Origin: Modicisalibacter coralii
Lineage (GTDB): Bacteria; Pseudomonadota; Gammaproteobacteria; Pseudomonadales; Halomonadaceae
Assembly (NCBI RefSeq): GCF_004117855.1
Contig: NZ_QWBW01000010.1
Location: 1 to 64,000, forward strand
DNA: 64,000 bases
Direction: 5' to 3'
The notes under the pieces are model-generated. The model saw nothing but the letters and a program-made list of their open reading frames with translations, searched no databases and was not told the origin of the DNA. The position numbers and the translations under genes are program-made. Every line of letters starts with the position of its first letter. Position 1 is the stretch's first letter. Positions 18,301 through 29,172 of this stretch are shown piece by piece.

Positions 18301-18429
18301 GAAGCCTCCTGAACGATGTGCAAGGTCGACCGTCATTGTGAGCGTCGGCCGACGAGTGTGTCAGGGAAAGATAGCGGGTTAAGGATTTCTGTTCGAGCCA
18401 TTCCGGGCAGCGGCCCTCACACGCCGGGT

Positions 18430-18458
18430 TTGACAAGGCGGGCACCGTCAACAAAAAT
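18430..18458 (+). promoter_or_regulatory. Sigma-70-type promoter for the Cys-rich gene
   Basis: A perfect -35 TTGACA (18430-18435) is followed after 17 bases by AAAAAT (18453-18458), which matches 4 of 6 positions of the -10 box. The -10 lies inside the Fur box, a usual repression layout. Confidence 0.55.
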
Positions 18459-18471
18459 AATAATCAGTCTC
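18453..18471 (+). promoter_or_regulatory. Predicted Fur box
   Basis: Matches the 19-base Fur consensus GATAATGATAATCATTATC at 14 of 19 positions. It overlaps the -10 region and lies 24 bases before the start codon at 18496. Fur with iron would be expected to block transcription here. Confidence 0.65.
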
Positions 18472-18495
18472 ATTGAAAAGCGCTATGGCATTCCC

Positions 18496-18897
18496 ATGAC
18501 GGCAGAACGCTCCCAGCTCTACTACACCTGTGTCTTTCTGCATGTCTCCTTCCAGGCGGTCCAGCGCTCCGTGGCCGCCAAGACGGGAGGTGACGACACC
18601 CCCTGCTGGCTGGATGCCGGGTTGCTCCAGATGCTCTCCGGGGAACTGCAACGCTGCCGCCAGGAAGCCGCGCCCTTCGCGGAGGTCGGCGACGCGCTGG
18701 ATACCGCCATCTATCACTGCGGACTGCTGATGGCACAGTGCCCGGGCGCCGTCAGCCGGCGACTCTGCCAGCACCACCTCGAGGCGATCATGGGGCCGCT
18801 CAGGCTCGCCGCCGACCGGCTGTCCGGCAACCCCGAGCGCACGGTGGCCGGCCCGGCGTCGCCGGGGCAGCGGCTGCGCAGCTGGCTGGGCTGGTAG
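18496..18897 (+). CDS. Small Cys-rich hypothetical protein, predicted Fur-regulated
   Basis: 133 aa, not recognised. It has six cysteines spread through a mainly helical sequence (YYTC, TPCW, LQRC, IYHC, AQC, RLCQHH), plus His residues next to two of them, and no signal peptide or membrane span. The tail from about residue 110 is Pro/Gly/Ser-rich. The start has a weak ribosome-binding site; an in-frame TTG at 18472 is possible. The Fur box just upstream implies expression under iron limitation. A role in iron handling or as a FagA-like accessory gene is speculation. It converges with the next gene at an 11-base gap. Confidence 0.65.
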   Translation: MTAERSQLYYTCVFLHVSFQAVQRSVAAKTGGDDTPCWLDAGLLQMLSGELQRCRQEAAPFAEVGDALDTAIYHCGLLMAQCPGAVSRRLCQHHLEAIMGPLRLAADRLSGNPERTVAGPASPGQRLRSWLGW

Positions 18898-18908
18898 TCG
18901 CGCCGGCG

Positions 18909-19337
18909 TCACCCGTCCAGCGTCGTCCTGCCCTTGTCGTCGATCGGGAAGAAGGGATTGTAGGCCACCTCCCAGAGATGCCCGTCGGGGTCGGCAAAGT
19001 AGCCCGAATAACCGCCCCAGTCGGCCTCACGGGGCTCTTTCACCAGGCGACCGCCGGCCCGCTGTGCCTCGCTCAACACCATGTCCACGTCCTCGCGTCG
19101 GCGTGCGTTGTAGGCCAGCGTGATACCGGAAAAGCCACTGCCCGAGGCCTCGATCCCGGCATCACGACCCAGGGCATCGCGCGGGTAGAGCGACAGGATC
19201 AGGCCATTGAGTTGAAAGAACACCACCTCGCCGGCGACGGCCTGCCCGACCCGCCACCCCAGCCCCGTCTCGTAGAATCGGCGTGACCGTGTCAGATCGG
19301 CCACCCCCAGCGTGACCAGGCTCATGCGCTGTTCCAT
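18909..19337 (-). CDS. VOC-family (glyoxalase/bleomycin-resistance fold) protein
   Basis: 142 aa with two beta-alpha-beta-beta-beta modules: an N-terminal LVTLGVADLTRSRRFYETGL and a C-terminal GYFADPDGHLWEVAYNP. Metal-ligand candidates are few compared with GloA, so the activity is open. ATG 19337 was chosen over an upstream ATG because of an excellent AGGAGGAGGT before it. It lies 60 bases downstream of the sigma-54 regulator gene on the same strand and may be read through from it. Confidence 0.87.
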   Translation of the reverse strand: MEQRMSLVTLGVADLTRSRRFYETGLGWRVGQAVAGEVVFFQLNGLILSLYPRDALGRDAGIEASGSGFSGITLAYNARRREDVDMVLSEAQRAGGRLVKEPREADWGGYSGYFADPDGHLWEVAYNPFFPIDDKGRTTLDG

Positions 19338-19397
19338 GTCCACCTCCTCCTTGGCGTGCCGGGTCTTCTCGGCGCCGACTCGGCCACCGGCCACGCC

Positions 19398-21371
<1,974 letters not shown>

Positions 21372-21506
21372 CGCTACCTCTCCACGCCCGCCTTGCCGTG
21401 TCGTTGGTCACCGGTGACGGGCCTTGTCGTTATCCGATCGAACCCCTTTCAGACTATGCCGCTCGGGCCGAGCGTCAATCGGCACCCGCTCCATCCTTGG
21501 TCGAGC

Positions 21507-21552
21507 GTTACAGGTGTAACGCCAGGGCCCGGGCGTTACATGACAGGTGTCA
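21507..21552. promoter_or_regulatory. Stacked palindromes, probable activator (UAS) binding sites
   Basis: GTTACAGGTGTAAC (21507-21520) and TGACAGGTGTCA (21541-21552) are perfect palindromes around a GG centre with TACA/TGTA-type arms. TGTAACGCC (21515-21523) and GGCGTTACA (21532-21540) form a third perfect inverted repeat bridging them. They lie about 100-145 bases before the -24 element, the usual distance for a sigma-54 activator. Confidence 0.7.
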
Positions 21553-21651
21553 CGTCTCAGGATCGAAACGACGTGACTCCGCGACGCCAACCCGATCTAT
21601 CATCCTTCGCTTTTCAATGAGTTATCGTCGGTTTCGGCCGTGCGTGGAGCG

Positions 21652-21668
21652 TTGGCATGCTTTCTGCG
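21652..21668 (+). promoter_or_regulatory. Sigma-54 (-24/-12) promoter
   Basis: TTGGCATG-N6-TGC with GG at 21654-21655 and GC at 21666-21667, exactly 10 bases apart. It matches most of the consensus YTGGCACGNNNNTTGCW. It lies about 43 bases upstream of the monooxygenase start. Confidence 0.7.
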
Positions 21669-21709
21669 AGGGCCGGGGTGTGTCACCCCTGAACAAGCGG
21701 AGAACAACG

Positions 21710-23506
21710 ATGACGACACGCACGCCAACCCAGGACGCCCAACACTGGCTGGACGACGTCGAGAGCGCATTGAAACAGCGCGACATCGACGGGGTCCTGG
21801 CCCTGTTCGACGAGGAGTGCTACTGGCGCGACCTGGTCGCCTTCACCTGGAACCTCAAGACCCTGGAAGGCAAGGACGCCATTCAGTCGATGCTCAACGC
21901 CACGCTGGACGAGACCCGCCCATCCCACTGGCGGATCGACGGCGAGGCTACCGAGAGCGACGGGGTGACCGAGGCCTGGTTCACCTTCGAGACCGCCGTG
22001 GCCCGCGGCAAGGGCCTGCTGCGCCTGAGAGCCGGCAAGTGCTGGACCCTGCTGACCACCCTGCAGGAACTCAAGGACCACCCCGAGCCGCTCGGCACGC
22101 GCCGCCCCAAGGGGGCCGAGCACGGTGCCGACAAGTCGCGCGAGACCTGGCTGGAGGCACGCCAGCGCGAGGCACGCGAACTCGGCTACAGCCGCCAGCC
22201 CTACTGCGTGATCGTCGGTGGCGGCCAGGGCGGCATCGGCCTCGCCGCGCGCCTGCGCCAGCTCGACGTGCCGACCCTCGTCGTCGACAAGCATCCGCGC
22301 CCCGGCGATGCCTGGCGCAATCGCTACAAGTCGCTGTGCCTGCACGATCCGGTATGGTACGACCACCTGCCCTACCTGCCCTTCCCCGACAACTGGCCGG
22401 TGTTCGCGCCCAAGGACAAGATCGGTGACTGGCTGGAGATGTATACCCGGGTCATGGAGCTCAACTACTGGAGTTCCACCGAGTGCGAGAGCGCCAGCTT
22501 CGACGAGGCCAGCGGCGAATGGACGGTGCACGTCGACCGCGACGGCGAGCGGATCACGCTCAAGCCCAAGCAGTTGATCCTGGCCACCGGCATGTCGGGA
22601 GTGCCCAACGTGCCGCACTTCCCCGGTGCCGAGACCTTCGAGGGCGAGCAGCAGCACTCCAGCCAGCACCCGGGGCCGGATGCCTACCGCGGCAAGAAGG
22701 TAGTCGTGGTGGGGGCCAACAACTCCGCCCACGACATCTGTGCGGCACTCTGGGAGAACGACGCCGACGTCACCATGCTGCAGCGCTCCTCGACCCACGT
22801 GGTGAAGTCCGACTCGCTGATGGAACACGCGCTCGGCCCGCTCTACTCCGAGGAGGCGGTGGCCAACGGCATCACCACCGACAAGGCCGATCTGATCTTC
22901 GCCTCGATTCCCTACCGACTGTTGCCCGACTTCCAGCGCCCCGCCTTCGACACCATCCGTGAGCAGGATGCCGACTTCTACCGGCGTCTCGAACGCGCGG
23001 GTTTCATGCTCGACTTCGGCGACGACGACTCCGGGCTGTTCCTCAAGTATCTGCGCCGTGGCTCCGGCTACTACATCGACGTCGGCGCCTGCGAACTGGT
23101 CGCCGACGGCGAGATCAAGCTGCGCAGCGGGGTGGGCATCGAGCGCATCAACCCGCGCTCGGTGACGCTCACCGACGGCAGCGAACTGCCCGCCGACCTG
23201 ATCGTCTACGCCACCGGCTACGGCTCGATGAATGGCTGGGCGGCGCGCCTCATCTCGCAGGAGGTCGCCGACAAGGTGGGCAAATGCTGGGGACTGGGCT
23301 CCGCTACCACCAAGGACCCGGGCCCCTGGGAGGGCGAGCTGCGCAACATGTGGAAGCCCACCCAGCAGCCGGCGCTATGGTTCCACGGCGGCAACCTGCA
23401 TCAGTCGCGCCACTACTCCCGCTATCTGGCACTGCAGCTCAAGGCGCGCATGGAGGGCATCCCCACCCCCGTGTACGGCCTGCAGGACGTCCATCACCTG
23501 GCTTGA
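21710..23506 (+). CDS. Flavin-dependent monooxygenase with N-terminal SnoaL-like domain
   Basis: 598 aa. Residues about 1-130 look like a SnoaL/NTF2-like domain (WLDDVESALKQRDIDGVLALF). From about 160 it is an FAD/NADPH monooxygenase: FAD motif VIVGGGQGGIGLAARL near 165, a FPGAETFEGEQQHSS segment similar to the FMO/Baeyer-Villiger fingerprint near 305, NADPH motif VVVVGANNSAHD near 330, and the late ATGYGS motif near 505. GGAG precedes the ATG. It is directly behind the sigma-54 promoter and 58 bases before the dehydrogenase, so both are probably co-transcribed. The substrate may be acetoin, diacetyl or a related ketone; this is inference from context. Confidence 0.87.
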   Translation: MTTRTPTQDAQHWLDDVESALKQRDIDGVLALFDEECYWRDLVAFTWNLKTLEGKDAIQSMLNATLDETRPSHWRIDGEATESDGVTEAWFTFETAVARGKGLLRLRAGKCWTLLTTLQELKDHPEPLGTRRPKGAEHGADKSRETWLEARQREARELGYSRQPYCVIVGGGQGGIGLAARLRQLDVPTLVVDKHPRPGDAWRNRYKSLCLHDPVWYDHLPYLPFPDNWPVFAPKDKIGDWLEMYTRVMELNYWSSTECESASFDEASGEWTVHVDRDGERITLKPKQLILATGMSGVPNVPHFPGAETFEGEQQHSSQHPGPDAYRGKKVVVVGANNSAHDICAALWENDADVTMLQRSSTHVVKSDSLMEHALGPLYSEEAVANGITTDKADLIFASIPYRLLPDFQRPAFDTIREQDADFYRRLERAGFMLDFGDDDSGLFLKYLRRGSGYYIDVGACELVADGEIKLRSGVGIERINPRSVTLTDGSELPADLIVYATGYGSMNGWAARLISQEVADKVGKCWGLGSATTKDPGPWEGELRNMWKPTQQPALWFHGGNLHQSRHYSRYLALQLKARMEGIPTPVYGLQDVHHLA

Positions 23507-23564
23507 ACCGCTACGGGCCGGAACGCGAGTCCGGCCCGCCTCATGACACCAGCGAGGTCCTACC

Positions 23565-24638
23565 ATGAACAATGCTTCCACCATGCAGGCCGCCGTGTGG
23601 TACCGCGCCCGCGACCTGCGCGTCGAGTCGGTCGACGTGCCCACCCTCAGCGATCCGCACCAGGTCAAGGTGAAGGTCGCCGCCTGCGGCATCTGCGGCA
23701 GCGATCTGCACGAGTACGCCGCCGGGCCGATCTTCATTCCGGTCGACGCACCGCATCCGCTCAGTGGCCAGCGCGCACCGATCATCATGGGCCATGAGTT
23801 CGCCGGCGAGGTGGTCGAGGTGGGCGAGGCGGTCAGCCGCGTCAAGCCGGGCGACCGCGTGGCCATCGAACCGATCCTCTCGCCGAACCGCGATGGCGCT
23901 TATCTGATGGAGCGCTACAACCTCAGCCCGCAACTGGGCTTCCACGGGCTCTCCGGTGGCGGCGGCGGCTTCGCCGAGTACACCGTGGTCGGCGAGCACA
24001 TGGTGCATCGGCTGCCCGATGGGCTCTCCTACGAGCAGGGCGCCCTGATCGAGCCCGCCGCGGTCGGCCTGCACGCGGTGCGCCAGAGTTCGCTCAAGGC
24101 AGGCGACAACGCGGTGGTGTTCGGCGCCGGGCCGATCGGGCTGATGGTGATCGAGTCGCTCAAGGCCGCCGGCGCGGCATCGATTCACGCCGTCGAGGTC
24201 TCCGCCGCGCGCAAGCAGCGCGCCAGCGACCTGGGCGCGATCGTGCACGACCCCAGCGAGGGCGACATCGTCGAGCGGCTCATGGCGGCAAGCGGCGGTG
24301 GCTTCGACGTCGCCTTCGAGGTCACCGGCCTGCCCGCCGTGCTCAACCAGGCGATCGCCAGCACCCACGCCGGCGGCGAGACGGTGATCGTCAGCATCTG
24401 GGAGTCGGAAGCGGCGATTCACCCCAATCAACTGGTGATCCAGGAGCGTACCCTCAAGGGCATCATCGCCTACCGGCATATCTACCCCGCGGTGATCGCG
24501 CTGATGCAGCAGGGCTACTACCGTGCCGAGGACCTGGTGACCGCGCGCATCGCCCTTCGCGACGTGGTCAGCCAGGGCTTCGAGGCGCTGCTCGCCGACA
24601 AGGCGCAGGTGAAGATCCTGGTCGACCCCGGCACCTGA
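23565..24638 (+). CDS. 2,3-butanediol dehydrogenase-like zinc alcohol dehydrogenase
   Basis: 357 aa, zinc-containing MDR family. Catalytic zinc ligands are visible: Cys in ACGICGSDLHEY near 43 and His-Glu in MGHEFAGEVVEVG near 76. Cofactor motif VVFGAGPIGLMVI is near 185. The structural four-cysteine lobe is missing, as in BdhA/ButB-type butanediol/acetoin dehydrogenases. Interconverts acetoin and 2,3-butanediol with NAD(H) in characterised homologues. Its place behind an AcoR-like activator supports that role. A second ATG six codons in is possible. Confidence 0.88.
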   Translation: MNNASTMQAAVWYRARDLRVESVDVPTLSDPHQVKVKVAACGICGSDLHEYAAGPIFIPVDAPHPLSGQRAPIIMGHEFAGEVVEVGEAVSRVKPGDRVAIEPILSPNRDGAYLMERYNLSPQLGFHGLSGGGGGFAEYTVVGEHMVHRLPDGLSYEQGALIEPAAVGLHAVRQSSLKAGDNAVVFGAGPIGLMVIESLKAAGAASIHAVEVSAARKQRASDLGAIVHDPSEGDIVERLMAASGGGFDVAFEVTGLPAVLNQAIASTHAGGETVIVSIWESEAAIHPNQLVIQERTLKGIIAYRHIYPAVIALMQQGYYRAEDLVTARIALRDVVSQGFEALLADKAQVKILVDPGT

Positions 24639-24653
24639 ATCGAGCCCCGGCAG

Positions 24654-24685
24654 GCGCGGCCTCGACACGGAGTACGAGGCCGCGC
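24654..24685. terminator. Terminator hairpin after the butanediol operon
   Basis: Perfect 11-bp stem GCGCGGCCTCG/CGAGGCCGCGC with a 10-base loop, between two convergent genes. Confidence 0.7.
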
Positions 24686-24695
24686 TCGTCCGTTC

Positions 24696-25481
24696 TCAGA
24701 ATTCGCCGCTACTGCAGGTTTTCTTGCCGTTATCGTATCGACAATCCGTCCACTGGACCTTCATCGCATCGCTCTTGGCGGAGGTCCACGCGAAGTCGAT
24801 CGCCCTGTCCAGGTGACCGTCGCGGATGTCGCGCTGGGTATAGGTGCCGGAGCAGTCCGGACGCTCGAGGAATTGAATGGCACCGCCATCGCTGCTTTCG
24901 GCCCGGTAATGCTCCGTGCCATCGGCATCCCGTGTCAGTTCGTAGTCGGTGGTCTCGCCACCCTCGACCACCGACATCGTGACCGTGTTGTAATCGCTGT
25001 CTCCGATGGTCATCCGGTATACGCTATCGTCCTTCTGGCTCCGAATGACGTAGCTCAGTTGCCCATCGTCCATCGTCACGTCTTCCAGCGTCGCCTTGCC
25101 GCCAAACGCCATCGACATGCCTTCACAGCCGTTTTGCGCATACATGTCGTGATTGCACAGGGCGGTGGCCAACGAGAAGAAGAAACTGTTCATGGGCAGC
25201 AGGGCGAACACCCCCATCATTTGCGCTTCCTCCATCTGCGCCCCGAGCGCCTCCATGGAGGTGGCATCGCCGGAATCTTCGAGCCTATCCACCTTTTTCT
25301 CCATCGCCGGGTAGGTAGGTGAGTCCAGCGATACGAAGGGTGCCCCGTCGGCCGGATCGAAGTCCGGCGCGAGGCACGCCTTCAATGCACGTTCACCCAC
25401 CTCCGCCGAGACATTCAGGCTGACGCCGACGATGCCCATCAAGCCCACGGAAAACAGGTAGCGTATTGCCGGTTTGTTCAT
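24696..25481 (-). CDS. Exported hypothetical protein
   Basis: 261 aa with a probable Sec signal peptide (hydrophobic core LFSVGLMGIVGVSLN, cleavage after VSA near residue 26). The mature part holds six cysteines, which could form three disulfides in the periplasm, and a beta-rich C-terminal half (YRMTIGDSDYNTVTMSVVEG). Acidic overall. No family recognised. It converges with the butanediol operon and has its own promoter region shared with the oxidase gene at 25684. Confidence 0.78.
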   Translation of the reverse strand: MNKPAIRYLFSVGLMGIVGVSLNVSAEVGERALKACLAPDFDPADGAPFVSLDSPTYPAMEKKVDRLEDSGDATSMEALGAQMEEAQMMGVFALLPMNSFFFSLATALCNHDMYAQNGCEGMSMAFGGKATLEDVTMDDGQLSYVIRSQKDDSVYRMTIGDSDYNTVTMSVVEGGETTDYELTRDADGTEHYRAESSDGGAIQFLERPDCSGTYTQRDIRDGHLDRAIDFAWTSAKSDAMKVQWTDCRYDNGKKTCSSGEF

Positions 25482-25683
25482 GGTGCCCCCACTCTCTCAT
25501 CTGATCGACGTTAAACGATCGGCAAAATATGAAGTGCGAAATATAATCACTGCGAATAACGCCATGCAATGGAACCTTCGGGCAAGGATCTCGGTGCGCG
25601 GCGCCGGTGACGGCGATGGTCATTCAGCGCCAGCCGGCTACCTTGAAGCCTGACGCATGACGATTCCCTACCGGAGCCCTTCA

Positions 25684-26898
25684 ATGGATCTGAAAAGCGG
25701 CTACCCCTTCTGGGCCATCAAGAACGGCCTGTTCCAGGCCTTTCCCCGACTCGACAGCCACGAAACCTGCGACGTGGCGGTGATCGGCGGCGGCATTACC
25801 GGCGCACTGATCGCCCATGAACTGGCGCAGCACGGCCATGACGTCACCGTGCTCGAACGACGCGACGTGGGTTGGGGCAGTTCCGCGGCCAGCACCGCCC
25901 TGCTGCAGTACGAGATCGACACCCACCTCACCGAACTCGCCGAGCGCGTCGGCGAAGCCAGCGCCGTCGACGCCTACCGGGCCTGTGCCGATGCCATCCT
26001 CGCGCTCGACGCACTGGCGAATCGCGTCGGCGATGTCGACTTCGCCCGTCAGCAGAGTCTCTATTTCGCCAGCGACGCGGACGACGTCGACAGCCTGCGC
26101 CGGGAGTGGGCGTACCGACGCCAGCATGGCTTCGACGCCGACTGGCTGGAGCCCGATACGCTTCGCGAGCATTTCGGCGTCGAGGCACCGGGCGCGATCC
26201 TCACGCCGCTCGCCGCCCGCATCGACCCTTACCGCATGGCCCATCGACTGTTCGCCCGCCTGCTGGACGCCGGCGGGAGAGTCTACGATCGCACCGAGAT
26301 CACCGCCGTCCGCCCGCAGGCCGACCGCGTCGTCCTGACCACCCAGGGCGGGGCCGACGTGACCTGCCGCCACCTGATTGTCGCCGCGGGCTACGAGGCA
26401 CAGAGCTGGCTCGATCAGTCGGTGGCGGTCAATCGCAGCAGCTACGCCTTCATCACCGATCCGATCGAGCCGGCACGCCTGGGTGCGTTGAACTCGACCC
26501 TGATCTGGGAGTCGGCACGCCCCTACCTCTACCTGCGCACCACCGGCGACGGCCGCCTGATGGTCGGCGGCGAGGACGACGACATCGACATCCCCGCACG
26601 ACGCGATCAGCGCGTCCACGCCAAGGCCGAAACCCTCGTCGCCAAGGTGGAGGCGCTGTTTCCGAACCTCTCGCTCAACCCCATCTTCTCCTGGGGCGGC
26701 ACCTTCGCCGAAACCGACGACGGCCTGCCCTTCTTCGGCCCGCACCCGACCTATGGACCCCGGGTCCACTTCGCCATGGCCTACGGTGGCAACGGCATCA
26801 GCTACAGCATGGTCGGTGCCGATCTGTTGCGTGCCCGGATCGAAGGCCGCGGGCATCCACTGGCCGAGTTGTTCTCCTTTCGGCGTTTGTCGGGATGA
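25684..26898 (+). CDS. FAD-dependent amine/amino-acid oxidoreductase (DAO family)
   Basis: 404 aa. N-terminal FAD-binding motif CDVAVIGGGITGALIAHELA near residue 30, substrate domain in the middle, and a C-terminal DAO motif region (FFGPHPTYGPRVHFAMAYGG, near 350-370) where such enzymes close over the flavin. Related proteins oxidise D-amino acids, sarcosine or gamma-glutamylputrescine. ATG 25684 has GGAG 8 bases upstream, better than an ATG 27 bases earlier. A strong terminator follows; single gene. Confidence 0.88.
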   Translation: MDLKSGYPFWAIKNGLFQAFPRLDSHETCDVAVIGGGITGALIAHELAQHGHDVTVLERRDVGWGSSAASTALLQYEIDTHLTELAERVGEASAVDAYRACADAILALDALANRVGDVDFARQQSLYFASDADDVDSLRREWAYRRQHGFDADWLEPDTLREHFGVEAPGAILTPLAARIDPYRMAHRLFARLLDAGGRVYDRTEITAVRPQADRVVLTTQGGADVTCRHLIVAAGYEAQSWLDQSVAVNRSSYAFITDPIEPARLGALNSTLIWESARPYLYLRTTGDGRLMVGGEDDDIDIPARRDQRVHAKAETLVAKVEALFPNLSLNPIFSWGGTFAETDDGLPFFGPHPTYGPRVHFAMAYGGNGISYSMVGADLLRARIEGRGHPLAELFSFRRLSG

Positions 26899-26915
26899 TC
26901 CACGTCGAGCCAGCA

Positions 26916-26942
26916 CGCCCCGAGCCGAGCACGCTCGGGGCG
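26916..26942 (+). terminator. Rho-independent terminator
   Basis: Perfect 10-bp stem CGCCCCGAGC/GCTCGGGGCG with a 7-base loop, followed by TTCGCTTT. Confidence 0.85.
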
Positions 26943-26983
26943 TTCGCTTTCTGCCGCGCCGAGCGCACCGAACCTCAATCGAT

Positions 26984-27010
26984 TTAAGCTTCCACCACGC
27001 TGGCCGATAA
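26984..27010 (+). promoter_or_regulatory. Sigma-28 (FliA) promoter for the chemoreceptor
   Basis: TTAAGCTT, 11 bases, then a perfect GCCGATAA at 27003-27010. The consensus is TAAAGTTT-N11-GCCGATAA, so 14 of 16 fixed positions match. It lies about 100 bases upstream of the start codon. Confidence 0.8.
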
Positions 27011-27112
27011 CACCCACAACAGACAAACAACACCCGTCACAACAATAAACACGCCTCTCCCTACCGCTATCTCCAAACGCTGAATCAGATGAATCAATAG
27101 GGAACATCTCTC

Positions 27113-29104
27113 ATGAGGCATGTCATGCAGCACCTCTCGATGAAGTGCAAATTCCTGCTGGTGCTCGCGCTACCCATCCTGGCGATGCTCTATTTCGCCG
27201 TCAGCGGAGCGATCGAACGCCAAAGGGTCGCAACGGGTATGGATCGGCTCTACACCTTCACCTCGCTGGCCCAGCAGGCGGGCAATCTGGTTCACGAGCT
27301 GCAGCGCGAACGCGGGATGACCGCCGGTTTCCTCGGCAGCCAGGGAAAAAGTTTCGGCGATAAGCTGCAAGCGCAGCGCGGCGCCTCCGACCAGCGGGCC
27401 GAGCGCCTGCTCGACACCCTGGCCACGCTCGACCGTGGGCAACTCAGCCAGGCGGCCGTAGAAAGCATCACCAAGGCGGAGAAGGATCTCGGCGAACTCT
27501 CCGCCATGCGCCAACGCGTGGACACCCTGCAGGTCCCGCTGGCGCAGGCCCTGACCTACTACACCGGGATCGACGATGCCCTGGTGAGGCTGGCCGGTCA
27601 GCTCGCCCACCAGACCGCCAATGCCGACATCGCCAGGCGCCTGACCGCCTACTATGAACTGCTGAAAGCCAAGGACCTGGCAGGGATCGAACGCGCCCTG
27701 CTGGCCAATACCTTCGCCGCCGACCGGATGACGGACGCCACCTACGACCGCTTTCTGCGCCTGTTGGGCACCGAAGCCGCGGCCCTGGACAGTTTTCAGG
27801 TGCTGGCCCGCCCGGCACTCGTCGAACGCTACCGTCAGGCGCTTTCCGGCCCCGAGATCGATCGCCTCGACAAGCTGCGCCAGCTAGCCATCGAGCGCGC
27901 CGACCAGGGCAACTTCGGCGTCGACCCGCAGCAGTGGTTCGACTGGCAGACCGTCAAGCTCGAACGCCTGAAACAGGTCGAGGACGCGGCATCGTCGGGT
28001 ATTCTCGCGCAGGCCGATCAGTTGCGGGCCGCGGCACGCAGCGACCTGTGGGTTTACATCGCCGTGGCCCTGGCCGTTCTACTGCTCACCCTGACGCTGG
28101 CGCTGCTCGTCGTGCGCAGCATCCTCGGGCCGCTGACGCGTAACCTGCAGGCCATCAACGCCCGCGGCGGCGACCTGACCCAGCGTCTCGATGCCGCCGG
28201 TAGCGACGAACTGGCCAACCTCTATCAGGCCTTCAATCGCGCCACCGAGGAAACGGAAACCCTGGTCGCCGGTATTCGCGGCAACGCACGATCCATCGAT
28301 CTGGCCAGCGGCGAGATCGCCCAGGGCAATCAGGACCTGGCCCAGCGCACCGAAGAGCAGTCGGCGTCGCTGGTGGAGACCGCCTCGAGCATGGAACAGA
28401 TGACCTCGACCGTGCACAACACCGCCCAGCATGCCGCCGAGGCGCGCACCCTGGCCACGCAGGTCGCCGAACAGTCCGTCCAGGCCCAGGCCGTCGCGGA
28501 TCAGGCACGCGACGCCATGCAGGCCATCCATACCGCCAACCAGACCGTCGCCACCATCGTCGGCGCCATCGACGGCATCGCCTTCCAGACCAACCTGCTG
28601 GCCCTGAACGCCTCGGTCGAAGCCGCCCGCGCCGGCGAGCACGGCAAGGGGTTCGCGGTGGTCGCCGACGAGGTGCGCCAACTGGCCAGCCGCAGTGCCG
28701 ACGAGGCCAAGCGGATCCGCGACCACATCGCCCACAACGTCGCCACCATCGACAGCGGCAACGACCTGGTCTCGACGACCCACGACACCCTCGCCGAGAT
28801 CGTCGCGCGCATCGAGAAGGTGTCGTCACTGGTGACGGATATCTCGCATGCCGCCACCGAGCAGTCCGGCGGTATCGAGCAGATCAACCAGGCCGTGGCG
28901 CAGCTCGACGAAGTCACCCAGCAGAACGCCGCCCTGGTCGAGCAGGTCGCCGCCGCCAGCCGCTCGCTGAACGAGCAGGCCAGCGACATGGTGGTCAGGG
29001 TCGAGCATTTCACCGTCGGCGACGACGGGCGGCCGATGCCCACCGCGCTACCCCAGGCACGCGCCGAGCACCCCCGCCGCGAGGCGCTCGCGGAAGCCTT
29101 CTGA
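27113..29104 (+). CDS. Methyl-accepting chemotaxis protein with NIT sensory domain
   Basis: 663 aa. TM1 at about 12-32; periplasmic NIT (nitrate/nitrite-sensing) domain at about 45-290 with the [16 protein letters not shown] signature; TM2 at about 313-335; HAMP to about 390; cytoplasmic signalling domain with the highly conserved hairpin tip ([20 protein letters not shown]) near 495-515. The C-terminus ends in REALAEAF and lacks a clear CheR-binding pentapeptide. The sigma-28 promoter ties it to the flagellar regulon. Ligand unknown; NIT suggests an anion, but this is inference. Confidence 0.93.
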   Translation: MRHVMQHLSMKCKFLLVLALPILAMLYFAVSGAIERQRVATGMDRLYTFTSLAQQAGNLVHELQRERGMTAGFLGSQGKSFGDKLQAQRGASDQRAERLLDTLATLDRGQLSQAAVESITKAEKDLGELSAMRQRVDTLQVPLAQALTYYTGIDDALVRLAGQLAHQTANADIARRLTAYYELLKAKDLAGIERALLANTFAADRMTDATYDRFLRLLGTEAAALDSFQVLARPALVERYRQALSGPEIDRLDKLRQLAIERADQGNFGVDPQQWFDWQTVKLERLKQVEDAASSGILAQADQLRAAARSDLWVYIAVALAVLLLTLTLALLVVRSILGPLTRNLQAINARGGDLTQRLDAAGSDELANLYQAFNRATEETETLVAGIRGNARSIDLASGEIAQGNQDLAQRTEEQSASLVETASSMEQMTSTVHNTAQHAAEARTLATQVAEQSVQAQAVADQARDAMQAIHTANQTVATIVGAIDGIAFQTNLLALNASVEAARAGEHGKGFAVVADEVRQLASRSADEAKRIRDHIAHNVATIDSGNDLVSTTHDTLAEIVARIEKVSSLVTDISHAATEQSGGIEQINQAVAQLDEVTQQNAALVEQVAAASRSLNEQASDMVVRVEHFTVGDDGRPMPTALPQARAEHPRREALAEAF

Positions 29105-29108
29105 CACG

Positions 29109-29138
29109 GGCCGGTCAGGCGACGACGCCTGGCCGGCC
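29109..29138. terminator. Hairpin between convergent genes
   Basis: 13-bp stem GGCCGGTCAGGCG/CGCCTGGCCGGCC (one G-T pair) with an ACGA loop, between the chemoreceptor and phzF-like stops. Confidence 0.7.
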
Positions 29139-29172
29139 ACCTGTCTCATCCCGGCCGGGGGGCGGGCGACGC

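Larger units (their letters stand above)
21372..21709. other. Divergent regulatory region between the activator and the monooxygenase
   Basis: About 340 bases without a gene. It contains the stacked palindromes at 21507-21552 and a -24/-12 promoter at 21652-21668 reading toward the monooxygenase. The segment near the activator start has no clear promoter. Confidence 0.6.
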
